In this document: piece by piece, positions 53,175 through 59,934 of the stretch
Position numbering within the stretch: position 1 is the stretch's first letter
Layout of the letters: each line of letters starts with the position of its first letter
Assembly (NCBI RefSeq): GCF_017571495.1
Contig: NZ_JAGETZ010000013.1
Coordinates: 124,001 to 188,000, forward strand
Source of the DNA: Hymenobacter negativus
Lineage (GTDB): Bacteria > Bacteroidota > Bacteroidia > Cytophagales > Hymenobacteraceae
Length of the DNA stretch: 64,000 nt
Reading direction: 5' to 3'
The notes under the pieces: generated by a model
What the model was told of the DNA's origin: nothing
Databases searched by the model: none
What the model saw: only the letters and a program-made list of their open reading frames with translations
Program-made: the position numbers and the translations under genes

Positions 53175-53717
53175 ATGACGCTCCCTCAAAGCATTGCTCG
53201 CTTGGTGCTGGCCACAGCACTGTTGTTGTTGATTCCTCTGGTAGCTATGCAGTTCACCAAGGAAGTAACCTGGACATTGGACGATTTTATTGTTGCAGGC
53301 CTGCTGCTATTTGGTGCGGGCCTCACCTACACGCTGGTGGCGCGTATGGGTGGCAGCGGTACCTACCGGGTGGCGGCTGGCATAGCGGTGGTAGCCGGCC
53401 TGCTGCTCGTTTGGGGAAATCTGGCCGTGGGCTTCATTGGCAGTGAAGACAACCCGGCCAATCTGCTCTATGGCGGGGTGCTGGCCGTTGCTCTCATTGG
53501 TGCTATTGCCGCACGCTTCCGGCCGCTAGGGATGTCCCGCGCAATGTTTGCGACGGCGCTTACGCAGTTTTTGGTACCGCTCATTGCCATGCTAATCTGG
53601 CGGCCGGAGGTTGACATGGGCATGTTCCAGTTGCTGGCGCTGAATACCGCCTTTGCTGGCCTATGGGTCGGTTCGGGCTGGTTATTCCGGCGGGCCAGTC
53701 CCTCGCCGCTGAAATAG
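53175..53717 (+). CDS. Six-helix membrane protein of unknown function
   Basis: 180-residue membrane protein, with about six hydrophobic helices and short polar loops. Helix 1 is near residues 8-26, and others lie near 35-52, 68-87, 98-112, 122-140 and 152-172. The family is not recognised; small proteins of this shape occur widely in Cytophagales without a known role. A degenerate copy of its C-terminal third follows directly downstream (53740-53950), so the gene was once tandemly duplicated. It does not share an operon with an identified neighbour. Confidence 0.75.
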   Translation: MTLPQSIARLVLATALLLLIPLVAMQFTKEVTWTLDDFIVAGLLLFGAGLTYTLVARMGGSGTYRVAAGIAVVAGLLLVWGNLAVGFIGSEDNPANLLYGGVLAVALIGAIAARFRPLGMSRAMFATALTQFLVPLIAMLIWRPEVDMGMFQLLALNTAFAGLWVGSGWLFRRASPSPLK

Positions 53718-53739
53718 CATAGGGTACCTGCCGATTTCC

Positions 53740-53950
53740 CGACTGCTAGGGATGTCCAACTCCGTGTTTGCTGCACCACTGGCCTATGTACTGGGCACGG
53801 CCGTTGCACTGCTCGTCTGGACGAGCACCAGCACTGCTGCTGAATTCTAGGCACCTATAGTAAATGTGCTGGTCGCGAAAGGGGGCATTTGCGGGGTTGT
53901 GGGCCGTTGCGGCACTGCTGTTTCGCCGCGCCAGCGCTACCGACTTGGCT
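53740..53950 (+). pseudogene. Decayed tandem copy of the upstream membrane-protein gene
   Basis: The stretch from about 53740 encodes RLLGMSNSVFAAPLAYVLGT, which aligns with FRPLGMSRAMFATALTQFLV of the intact gene. A stop codon at 53848 and a change of frame follow, then AFAGLWAVAALLFRRAS matches AFAGLWVGSGWLFRRAS at the intact C-terminus. The copy lacks the first half and has at least one stop and one frameshift. It is too eroded to make a product. Confidence 0.75.
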
Positions 53951-54018
53951 GCTATACATCAATTGACGCAACAAATGCGGGCTCCGTGCTGCCCATACTT
54001 ATTCGCAATTCTGAACCC

Positions 54019-54067
54019 AAAGGCATCAGCGCCGGCAAAGACTTCTTTTGTCGGCGCCGATGCCTTT
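54019..54067. terminator. Hairpin, AAAGGCATC stem
   Basis: Arms AAAGGCATCAGCGCCG and complement with one mismatch around a 17-base loop. It lies between the decayed membrane gene and the next oxidoreductase. T content after it is modest. Confidence 0.5.
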
Positions 54068-54244
54068 GATGCTTTCACGGCTGACGGACCCATATTGTTG
54101 CGCCCACTAGCACTGATTATCTGCAAGGCTTAGGCTCACTGCTGATAGAGCATCATCCACAAAACAATACTGAGGGGCGAGTGGTCTTAGGGCGTGCCGC
54201 TTTGCCAGAAAGTGGCTGACCAACATTTGCTCATCTTAAGCACT

Positions 54245-54967
54245 ATGAACATTGGAATCATCGGCGCCGGCCACATCGGCAGCGCTTTGGCCGTACGGCT
54301 CACCAGTCTCGGCCACTCGGTATACATCGCCAACTCGCGCGGCCCCGAAACCCTGACGGACCTGGCCCAGAAAACCGGCGCTACTCCCATGCCGGCCCGC
54401 GAAGCGGCACGGCACGGCGAGATTATCGTGGTCACCATCCCATTGAAAAGCATCCCTGACCTGCCCAAGGACCTATTCGAAGGCGTGTCCGCCGAGGTGC
54501 CCATTATCGACACGAGCAACTACTACCCGCTGCTGCGCGACGGCCAGCTGCCCGAGCTGGAAACCAGCGACCTCACCGAAAGCGAGTGGGTGCAGCAGCA
54601 CCTGGGTCGCCCGGTGCTCAAGGTGTTCAACAACATCTTCGCCGCCCACCTCGAAAACAACGGCCAGCCCGCTGGCACGCCCGGCCGCATCGCGCTGCTG
54701 GTGGCCGGCGACGATGCCACTACCAAGCAGAAGGCTATGGCCCTGGTTGAGGAACTGGGCTTCGACGCCGTGGATGGCGGCAGCCTGCACGAGTCGTGGC
54801 GGCAGCAGCCGGGCTCACCGCTGTACTGCACCGATTTGCCGGCTGCCGAAGTGCAGCAGCATCTTGCCAGCCTGGGCACCCAGCGCACACCTGAGCAGCA
54901 CGCCCAATTCCTGGCCAACCAAGAGGCGTCGGAAAAACAGCTGCAGGCGCAAGGCGTCAAGCTTTAG
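54245..54967 (+). CDS. NADPH-dependent F420 reductase-like oxidoreductase
   Basis: 240-residue Rossmann-fold protein of the NADP oxidoreductase, coenzyme F420-dependent family (ProC-like fold). The nucleotide-binding motif GIIGAGHIGSALA starts at residue 4 and ANSRGPETL marks the NADP-type loop. Later phrases (VVTIPLKSIPDL, IIDTSNYYPL, KVFNNIFAAH, LVAGDDATTK) are typical. Bacteroidetes lack coenzyme F420, so a different partner such as a flavin or another oxidised substrate is expected. The start at 54245 places the Rossmann motif at the N-terminus. A remarkable long hairpin follows 24 bp after its stop codon. Confidence 0.87.
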   Translation: MNIGIIGAGHIGSALAVRLTSLGHSVYIANSRGPETLTDLAQKTGATPMPAREAARHGEIIVVTIPLKSIPDLPKDLFEGVSAEVPIIDTSNYYPLLRDGQLPELETSDLTESEWVQQHLGRPVLKVFNNIFAAHLENNGQPAGTPGRIALLVAGDDATTKQKAMALVEELGFDAVDGGSLHESWRQQPGSPLYCTDLPAAEVQQHLASLGTQRTPEQHAQFLANQEASEKQLQAQGVKL

Positions 54968-54991
54968 TGCTTCTCAATCGTCAGGCAGTTG

Positions 54992-55061
54992 TTTCTAACC
55001 AAGTCCCAACAAAAAAGCCCCGGCAATTGCTGGGGCTTTTTTGTTGGGACTTGGTTAGAAA
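54992..55061. terminator. Bidirectional terminator with 30-bp perfect stem
   Basis: Two perfectly complementary 30-bp arms (54992-55021 and 55032-55061) containing AAAAAAGCCCC / GGGGCTTTTTT. The ten-base centre can pair further (GCAATTGC). It closes the oxidoreductase gene. It is unusually long for a simple terminator. Confidence 0.9.
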
Positions 55062-55203
55062 ATTATTGTCCCGGCAACCCATAAGGAGCGTTGCTGAGGC
55101 CGCGACTACAGAAAACGGGAAATCCTGCGTTACGTAACCATACAGGAATGGCCCTCACAATGAGTGCTTCCCACACTTACGCTGGCATCGGCGTAATTTC
55201 ACC

Positions 55204-55539
55204 ATGACCATCCCCCCGCTTACCGTCATAGATGTCCGGCACGAAGCACCGGGAGTAGAAAGCTATAAAAATATTCCCGTTGCGTTGGTAAATGACCACG
55301 TAGTGAGACTCAGTGTCATGAATGAGCCATTTTATTGGCATTACCATCCCAACAGCGACGAAGTGTTTTGGGTGGTAGAAGGCACCCTGTGCATCGACTT
55401 AGAAGAAGGGACGGTAGAATTATCGCCTGGCCAGCTATTCGCTATTCCTGCCAACGTCCGCCACCGTACCCGCCCCCTGGGAGTCCGGTCGGTCAACCTC
55501 ACTTTTGAGCGTGCGGACATTGAGACGATTAAAGTCTAG
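55204..55539 (+). CDS. Cupin domain protein
   Basis: 111-residue single-domain cupin. The metal-binding pattern is HYHPNSDE (residues about 41-48) with a third histidine in VRHRTRP near residue 94, all within the usual beta-barrel. Such small cupins are often isomerases, dioxygenases or sugar-binding regulators; the substrate cannot be deduced. The start at 55204 fits the family length. It stands directly in front of the cassette-like array and has no conserved spacer right at its stop codon: the first spacer comes 100 bp later, after a weak hairpin at about 55556-55592. Confidence 0.88.
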   Translation: MTIPPLTVIDVRHEAPGVESYKNIPVALVNDHVVRLSVMNEPFYWHYHPNSDEVFWVVEGTLCIDLEEGTVELSPGQLFAIPANVRHRTRPLGVRSVNLTFERADIETIKV

Positions 55540-55639
55540 TCTTCAGGAAAAAGGCAAAGCGCGCGGGTCGCATTAGCTCGGGCTTTGCTGTTACAAGCCA
55601 GTTCCTGCGCGCCGCTGAGGGAACAGCAGATGCTGTGAT

Positions 55640-55683
55640 GCCCCGCGTGCCCGCTGCGGAAGAAACCGAAGCTTCGGAGTAGT
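55640..55683. repeat. Array spacer 0 (most diverged)
   Basis: GC-rich spacer core GCCCGCTGCGGAAGAAACC followed by the palindrome GAAGCTTC and ending GGAGTAGT. It marks the left border of the array. Its left part differs from the others. Confidence 0.75.
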
Positions 55684-55726
55684 GTCAGTGACAGGGGAGA
55701 AGTCTACTGTTTCCTTAACTTGGCGT

Positions 55727-56164
55727 ATGAATTTGCCTTCTTCTGCTTTCGTCGCCACGTTTGGTGAATGCGACTTATATGTGGTAGAAGGCCACAATTG
55801 GGTTCTGAAACGCGGCTCTCATTCTCTCGACACCGCTACGTTGAAAAACGACAAAACGCCCGGTTGGCTGCCGCTGCTGGAGCAAGACTATGCGGATTTT
55901 CAGGAAGCCCTTGTTCACGGCCTGACCCATCTAGGGCCAGAAGAATCGGCGCTCCGATTGGTGGCCTTTCCAGCGCAAGACCTAGTTCTGCTCGGATTGG
56001 CTAGTCCCTCCGCTTACTGGGTCGATTTGGCTTTGCGATGGGTAGGGAAGATGGGAACATGGCCCGCGCTGCTTCCTGCCCTGCATGCATTGTCGCTCGA
56101 CCCTTACTTACCTCAATCGACTCGACACACCGCCAAACGACTTTACTACACCGGTAAGCTGTAA
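55727..56164 (+). CDS. Array unit 1: unknown protein, copy A
   Basis: 145-residue soluble protein without a recognised family. It is moderately acidic and helical in its second half, with the phrases CDLYVVEGHNWVLK, GWLPLLEQDYADFQEAL and SAYWVDLALRWVGKMG. A near-identical gene (about 91 percent by reading) of exactly the same length lies at 59335-59772. Upstream bases back to about 55684 are also shared with that copy. The ATG at 55727 is preferred because both copies share it and the longer frame has no conserved leader. The conserved spacer begins immediately after its stop codon. It could be an antitoxin-like or immunity-like protein, but nothing in the sequence shows that. Confidence 0.8.
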   Translation: MNLPSSAFVATFGECDLYVVEGHNWVLKRGSHSLDTATLKNDKTPGWLPLLEQDYADFQEALVHGLTHLGPEESALRLVAFPAQDLVLLGLASPSAYWVDLALRWVGKMGTWPALLPALHALSLDPYLPQSTRHTAKRLYYTGKL

Positions 56165-56222
56165 CCACCCGCGCCCCGCGCGCCCGCTACGAAAGAAACG
56201 GGGGCTTCTTAGGTAGCGGCAA
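56165..56222. repeat. Array spacer 1
   Basis: Starts right after the stop codon of copy A. GC-rich left part CCCGCGCCCCGCGCGCCCGC, then GAAAGAAACGGGGGCTTCTT and the right edge AGGTAGC, after which unique sequence begins. Confidence 0.85.
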
Positions 56223-56252
56223 GCAGGCGTGAGGAACTATGCCGATTCTTCG

Positions 56253-56260
56253 TAGTTTTG
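56253..56260 (+). promoter_or_regulatory. Possible -7 promoter element
   Basis: TAGTTTTG matches TAnnTTTG seven bases before the antitoxin start at 56267. No -33 TTG is well placed, so the call is tentative and would imply a nearly leaderless transcript. Confidence 0.3.
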
Positions 56261-56266
56261 GATAGT

Positions 56267-56485
56267 ATGAAAATCACGCTGGAAATCCCTGACAACAAAG
56301 CGGCCTTTATGATGGAGCTGCTGCAAAGCCTGCCTTTCGTGAAAGCCACGCCGGCCCGCACCAAAGCCAAGCGGCAGGACGAAACCGAATACCTGCTGAG
56401 CAACCCGGCCAATTCCCGCGAGTTGCTGGAATCCATTGAGCAGATTCGGCAGGGACAGGCTGTGCAGCGCGACCTGCTGGACTAA
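56267..56485 (+). CDS. Array unit 2: YefM/Phd-like antitoxin
   Basis: 72-residue antitoxin. The first 30 residues (MKITLEIPDNKAAFMMELL) differ from classical YefM, but the C-terminal half LLSNPANSRELLESIEQIRQ is the toxin-binding stretch typical of YefM/Phd antitoxins. The start at 56267 is preferred over 56258 by its fit to small Bacteroidetes antitoxins. Its stop codon overlaps the toxin start by one base (TAATG), so the pair is translationally coupled. With the toxin gene it forms one array unit. Because the toxin carries a premature stop, this antitoxin may now be an orphan; it could still neutralise a YoeB toxin from elsewhere. Confidence 0.85.
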   Translation: MKITLEIPDNKAAFMMELLQSLPFVKATPARTKAKRQDETEYLLSNPANSRELLESIEQIRQGQAVQRDLLD

Positions 56486-56745
56486 TGCTGGTCAGCTTCT
56501 CTCCTAAAGCGTGGACGCACTATCTGTACTGGCAGGAAACCGACCGCGACATTCTGCACAAAATCAACGACCTCATTCGTGAGTGCACCCGTACGCCGCA
56601 CAAGGGCACGGGCAAGCCTGAGGCGTTGAAAAACGAGTTGCGCGGCTTTTGGTCTCGCCGCATCAACCACGAACACCGCTTGGTGTACTAGGTGCAAGGC
56701 GAAACGCTTTTCATCGCCGCTTGCCGCTACCACTACGAAAAGTAG
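56485..56745 (+). pseudogene. Array unit 2: YoeB-family toxin with premature stop
   Basis: Toxin gene of the YoeB ribosome-dependent mRNA interferase family. Codons 1-68 read through KPEALKNELRGFWSRRI and HRLVY. A TAG at 56689-56691 then interrupts the frame, after which VQGETLFIAACRYHYEK and a natural stop at 56743-56745 complete an otherwise full-length YoeB. In E. coli YoeB the catalytic residues are Glu46, Arg65 and His83; here the first two lie before the stop and the last, in RYHY, lies after it. The product would thus be inactive unless the stop is read through. Sequencing error is the main alternative. Confidence 0.85.
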
Positions 56746-56803
56746 CCCCCACCCACCCCCGCCCCGCGCGCGCTGCGAAAGAAACGGGAGCTTCTGAAGT
56801 AGC
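56746..56803. repeat. Array spacer 2
   Basis: Starts immediately after the natural end of the toxin gene. Left part CCCCCACCCACCCCCGCCCC, then the core GCGAAAGAAACGGGAGCTTC and the right edge GAAGTAGC. A degenerate second copy follows at 56823. Confidence 0.85.
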
Positions 56804-56822
56804 TTTAGGTTAGCCTGCTATA

Positions 56823-56858
56823 GCTGCCGCTGAAGAAACTGAGGCTTCTGTGTAACTT
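56823..56858. repeat. Array spacer 2b, degenerate
   Basis: GCCGCTGAAGAAACTGAGGC followed by TTCTGTGTAAC resembles the spacer core without the GC-rich left part. It may mark where a unit was lost. Confidence 0.55.
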
Positions 56859-56907
56859 AGTCTGAGAAGCAACGGTTTCTTGCTTCACCATCTGTTGTCT
56901 GCTAACT

Positions 56908-57147
56908 ATGACTACCACACTCGTTTTAGAGCCTACCAATGAGTCCGACTTGCACTTGCTGCTGAGTCTGGCGCAGCGCTTGGGCGTGAAAGCCACGGCT
57001 TCGCCGGCTGCGAAGCTGTCATTGGAGGAGCGGGAGCGTCGGTTTATGGCCTTATTCGGCTCTTGGCAATCAGATGAAACCGGCGATGAAATTAACAAGA
57101 TGCTGCGTGATTCTCGCCAGAGCAACAGGCCTGATATCGAGCTATGA
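56908..57147 (+). CDS. Array unit 3: VapB-like antitoxin
   Basis: 79-residue small protein upstream of a PIN-domain toxin. The N-terminus TTTLVLEPTNESDLHLLLSLAQRLGV is compatible with a short dimerisation domain, and the C-terminal half (EERERRFMALFGSW ... MLRDSRQSN) is charged and probably disordered, as in VapB antitoxins. Its end overlaps the toxin start by four bases (ATGA), which is the usual coupling. The DNA-binding family is not certain; a similar domain occurs in many short Bacteroidetes antitoxins. The first array spacer copy upstream lies 50 bp before its start. Confidence 0.82.
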   Translation: MTTTLVLEPTNESDLHLLLSLAQRLGVKATASPAAKLSLEERERRFMALFGSWQSDETGDEINKMLRDSRQSNRPDIEL

Positions 57148-57563
57148 GTGTCGGCTATTTGCTTGATACCAACATCTGTGTCCATTTTCTGCGGGGAGAA
57201 CACCGCCTCAATAAAAAGCTGGCCGCAATCGGTTTGGCGCAATGTTTCATTTCGGAAATCACCATCGCGGAATTGCTATTCGGTGCCGCCAATAGTGCCC
57301 CGGCTTGGCAAGTCCGGCAGCACCAGCAAGTAGCAGAGTTTCGGGAACTGTTTGCCGAGCAAGTGCTGCCCATTGCACCCGCGCTGGAAATATTCGCCGG
57401 CCAGAAAGCGGCGTTGCGGCGGAGCGGCCGGCCAATTGATGATTTTGATATTCTCATCGGTAGCACGGCGGTTGCCCACGGCCTCACGCTCGTCACGCGA
57501 AACACTCGCCACTTCGCAGGTTTGGCTAACCTGCCGCTGGAAAACTGGATTGATAATCCATAA
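57144..57563 (+). CDS. Array unit 3: VapC-type PIN-domain ribonuclease toxin
   Basis: 139-residue PIN-domain nuclease. The metal-binding acidic residues are in LLDTNICVHFL (Asp8), ITIAELLFGA (Glu near 43) and DDFDILIGSTA (Asp near 100 and 102), with the later TLVTRNTRHF motif, all in typical order. Known VapC toxins cut tRNA or rRNA. Length is normal and the frame is intact. It overlaps the antitoxin gene by four bases. The conserved spacer begins right after its stop codon at 57563, so the pair makes up one complete array unit. Confidence 0.93.
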   Translation: MSVGYLLDTNICVHFLRGEHRLNKKLAAIGLAQCFISEITIAELLFGAANSAPAWQVRQHQQVAEFRELFAEQVLPIAPALEIFAGQKAALRRSGRPIDDFDILIGSTAVAHGLTLVTRNTRHFAGLANLPLENWIDNP

Positions 57564-57625
57564 GCCCCACCCACCCCCGCCCCGCGCGCCCGCTGCGGAA
57601 GAAACGGGAGCTTCTTAAGTAGCTA
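57564..57625. repeat. Array spacer 3
   Basis: Full-length copy: CCCACCCACCCCCGCCCC left part, GCGGAAGAAACGGGAGCTTC core, right edge TTAAGTAGC. It starts directly after the VapC stop codon. Confidence 0.85.
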
Positions 57626-57666
57626 GGCTCGAACTGATTTCCAAGGCAAAGCGTATCTTAGTAACG

Positions 57667-57846
57667 ATGAAAACGACTGTTCAACTTCTTCCAGATGCTT
57701 CGGCTCCCGATGTAGTGCTTAGCGAAGCGCGAAAGCTTACGGCCTTCAAAACCCTGCGCCAGCGGTACGAGGCGCACGAAAAAGCGACGGGCTTAAAGTC
57801 AAGCGAGGCATTCGCGCAATTGCAAGCAGAGAAGGGTGCTCAATGA
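57667..57846 (+). CDS. Array unit 4: small protein of overlapping pair (antitoxin candidate)
   Basis: 59-residue protein, MKTTVQLLPDASAPDVVLSE at the start, then a helical, charged second half (LRQRYEAHEKATGL, FAQLQAEKG). It is too short for most gene callers. Its stop codon at 57844-57846 lies inside the next gene, an 11-nt overlap typical of antitoxin-toxin pairs. The family is not recognised. Its position between two conserved spacers, and the composition of the other units, make an antitoxin role plausible, but there is no direct evidence. Confidence 0.65.
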   Translation: MKTTVQLLPDASAPDVVLSEARKLTAFKTLRQRYEAHEKATGLKSSEAFAQLQAEKGAQ

Positions 57847-58258
57847 CCCGCATTGTCTGCGGTGCGAGTGCGACCGGCACGGTGGCTACATCGAATACAG
57901 CATTCGCCACCTGCACCCCAATTGGGACGTGCTGACCCAGACCTATGAAATCCGCTCGATGACCGACGACGGGCGGTTCATCTACCACAGCGACTTTCAA
58001 CTATTCCCGCTGGGCAGTAGCATTCCGGCCGATTTCAGCCAATACCCGCGCGCAGCAAAGGCCGCCCTGTGGCAGGCCATTTTCCGGGTGAAGCGCTACT
58101 ATCTGGCCACGTTTGAGCCCGACATCGTGCAGCACCTCATCAAGCAGCCCTTTTCGGTGCCGCAACGGTTTGCCTTCTACCGCCAGCACCTGAACCTGCC
58201 CAACTACGACATCAGCCACGACCGATACAATATCTGGTACGTGCTCAAAGCAGAGTAG
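57836..58258 (+). CDS. Array unit 4: unknown protein (toxin candidate)
   Basis: 140-residue soluble protein read from a GTG at 57836, eleven bases before the end of the upstream small gene. Its N-terminus has closely spaced cysteines (CLRCECD, residues about 7-13), then CDRHGGYIEYSIRH and YEIRSMTDDGRFIYHSDF. The C-terminal half is basic and aromatic (RFAFYRQHLNLPNYDISHDR). No known toxin family or nuclease motif is visible. Its overlap with an upstream small gene, and its place in an array that holds two toxin-antitoxin pairs, make it a candidate new toxin. The stop codon is followed at once by a spacer. Confidence 0.68.
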   Translation: MLNDPHCLRCECDRHGGYIEYSIRHLHPNWDVLTQTYEIRSMTDDGRFIYHSDFQLFPLGSSIPADFSQYPRAAKAALWQAIFRVKRYYLATFEPDIVQHLIKQPFSVPQRFAFYRQHLNLPNYDISHDRYNIWYVLKAE

Positions 58259-58321
58259 CCCTGCCCACCCCCGCCCCGCACGCCCGCTGCGGCAGGAACC
58301 GAAGCTTCTTAAGTAGCTTGC
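58259..58321. repeat. Array spacer 4
   Basis: CCCACCCCCGCCCCGCACGC left part, then GCGGCAGGAACCGAAGCTTC and right edge TTAAGTAGC. It follows directly on the stop codon of unit 4. Confidence 0.85.
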
Positions 58322-58345
58322 TAGCTTCATTAGAAGCTCCTTCTC

Positions 58346-59120
58346 ATGTATCTACCTCTACGCCGACGAAAGTGGCGATACCGGACTCACAGCCAGCCCA
58401 ACCAAGTACTTCATTTTATCCAGCCTAGTGGTACACGAAACGAGGTGGCGGGATTTTCTGAATGATATTGTGACATTTCGGCGGCACTTGCGGGCAACGA
58501 AAGGTTTGAAGCTACGAGAGGAAATTCACGCCGCTCCCTTTATCACCAATCCAGGCGCTTTAGTCCGCATCCGGCGCAATGACCGGCTCGACATATTGAA
58601 GCAATGCCTGGATTTTCTGAGCAACCGCAGCGACATTCGCATTTGCACGGTGGTCGTGAACAAAACCACGAAGCAGGCTGGCTACGACGTGTTTGAAAAC
58701 GCTTGGCAGGCGCTCATCCAGCGGTTCGATAACACGCTACGCAACCGCAACTACCCAGGCGCATTCGCCGACCAGCGTGGCCTCGTGTTGCCCGACAACA
58801 CCGATGGCGGCAAACTCACGACCTTGCTACGGAAAATGCGGCATTACAACCCAGTTCCCAACAACGTCGCCCACCAGACCGTAGGCGCGGGCTACCGCAA
58901 CTTGGCATTGCAATCCGTCATTGAAGACCCTTTCATGAAAGATTCTGCGCACTCGTTCATTCACCAGTTGGTCGATGTAGTAGCGTATGCCGCTCGGCAG
59001 TTGTATGAGCCCAATGCCTACATGCGCAGCAAGCAAGGACACAATTTCTACGCCCGCCTGCGCCCTGTGCTCAATGCCTACGCCAACCGGGCGCATCCGC
59101 TGCACCTCGTGCAGCTATGA
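58346..59120 (+). CDS. Array unit 5: DUF3800 protein, apparent frameshift at N-terminus
   Basis: DUF3800 protein (RNase H-like fold), common near mobile elements and defence genes. The family start YLYADESGDTGL is encoded at about 58350-58385, but the only ATG nearby (58346) is in another frame. A one-base insertion in CTACCTCTAC would restore an M-Y-L-L-Y-A-D-E-S-G start. Otherwise translation would have to begin at a GTG near 58428, losing the acidic DESGD site. The rest is intact, with DSAHSFIHQLVDVVAYAAR near the C-terminus holding the second acidic cluster. A terminator follows 9 bp later. The function of the family is unproven. Read as either a natural frameshift or a sequence error. 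Confidence 0.75.
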
Positions 59121-59126
59121 AAATAA

Positions 59127-59151
59127 AAGGGGCCACCTTGCGGCGGCCCCG
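59127..59151 (+). terminator. GC-rich hairpin after DUF3800 gene
   Basis: GGGGCC, loop ACCTTGCGGC, GGCCCC, in the position of a terminator though without a clear T-run. Small palindromes (CTTACAG/CTGTAAG near 59200; TTGCATATATGCAA near 59224) follow. Confidence 0.55.
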
Positions 59152-59239
59152 GGTGAATCCTACTAGGGCGACTAGCACCCGTTCAGATTCACTGCAAACT
59201 TACAGCTTTCTGTAAGATTAAGTTGCATATATGCAAACA

Positions 59240-59293
59240 AGCCCCCGCCCCGCACGCCCACTGCGGAAGAAACGGGAGCTTCTTAGGTAGCGT
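59240..59293. repeat. Array spacer 5
   Basis: GCCCCCGCCCCGCACGCCCA left part, then GCGGAAGAAACGGGAGCTTC and right edge TTAGGTAGC. Here it is separated from the previous stop codon by about 120 bp. Confidence 0.85.
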
Positions 59294-59334
59294 CAGTAAC
59301 AGGGGAGAAGCCTACTGTTTCCTTAACTTGGCGT

Positions 59335-59772
59335 ATGAATTTGCCTTCTTCTGCTTTCGTCGCCACGTTCGGGAAATGCGACTTATATGTGGTAGAAGGC
59401 CACAATTGGGTTCTGAAATGCGGCTCTCAAGTTTTCGACACCGCTACGTTGAAAAACGACAAAACGCCCGGTTGGCTGCCGCTGCTGGAGCAAGACTATG
59501 CGGATTTTCAAGAGGCCCTTGTTCGCGGCCTGGCCCATCTAGGACCAGAAGAATCGGCGCTCCGATTGGCGGCCTTTCCTTCGCAAGACCTGATTCTGCT
59601 CGGCTTGGCTAGCCCCTCCGCTTACTGGGTCGATTTGGCTTTGCGATGGGTAGGGAAGATGGGAGCATGGCCGGCGCTGCTTCCTATCCTGCATGCATTG
59701 TCGCTCGACCCTTACTTACCTCAATCGACTCGACACGCCGCCAAACGACTTTACTACACCGGTAAGCTGTAA
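59335..59772 (+). CDS. Array unit 6: unknown protein, copy B
   Basis: 145-residue duplicate of the gene at 55727-56164. About 13 residues differ (for example E14K and R29C), and the two share start, length, upstream bases from just after the preceding spacer edge, and a spacer directly after the stop codon. The duplicated segment is therefore the whole unit, bounded by spacers. Sequence divergence at conserved amino acids shows that the copies have been separate for some time and that both have stayed open, so both may be used. Function is unknown. Confidence 0.8.
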   Translation: MNLPSSAFVATFGKCDLYVVEGHNWVLKCGSQVFDTATLKNDKTPGWLPLLEQDYADFQEALVRGLAHLGPEESALRLAAFPSQDLILLGLASPSAYWVDLALRWVGKMGAWPALLPILHALSLDPYLPQSTRHAAKRLYYTGKL

Positions 59773-59830
59773 CCCACCCCCGCCCCGCGCGCCCGCTGCG
59801 AAAGAAACGGGCGCTTCTGTGTAGCTTGCC
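59773..59830. repeat. Array spacer 6
   Basis: Begins directly after the stop codon of copy B. CCCACCCCCGCCCCGCGCGC left part, GCGAAAGAAACGGGCGCTTC core, right edge TGTGTAGC. It is the last recognised spacer. Confidence 0.85.
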
Positions 59831-59921
59831 TAGCCTTCAGTGACATAAGCAACACGCGATAAACCTTTGACTCCTCCGAGTAGTATTACTGTTGCCTGTT
59901 ACTACTTTGGCTCGGACCTTG

Positions 59922-59929
59922 TAACTTTG
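59922..59929 (+). promoter_or_regulatory. Possible -7 promoter element
   Basis: TAACTTTG matches TAnnTTTG five bases before the start at 59935. A TTG lies 27 bases further up, longer than usual, so the call is tentative. Confidence 0.35.
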
Positions 59930-59934
59930 CTTTT

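Noticed and set aside
55640..59830. Classical integron with attC sites
   Set aside because: Spacer ends do not show RYYYAAC or GTTRRRY core sites, and no IntI-type integrase is in the window.
55640..59830. CRISPR array
   Set aside because: The repeats are far apart, separated by whole genes rather than short equal spacers, and no cas gene is present.
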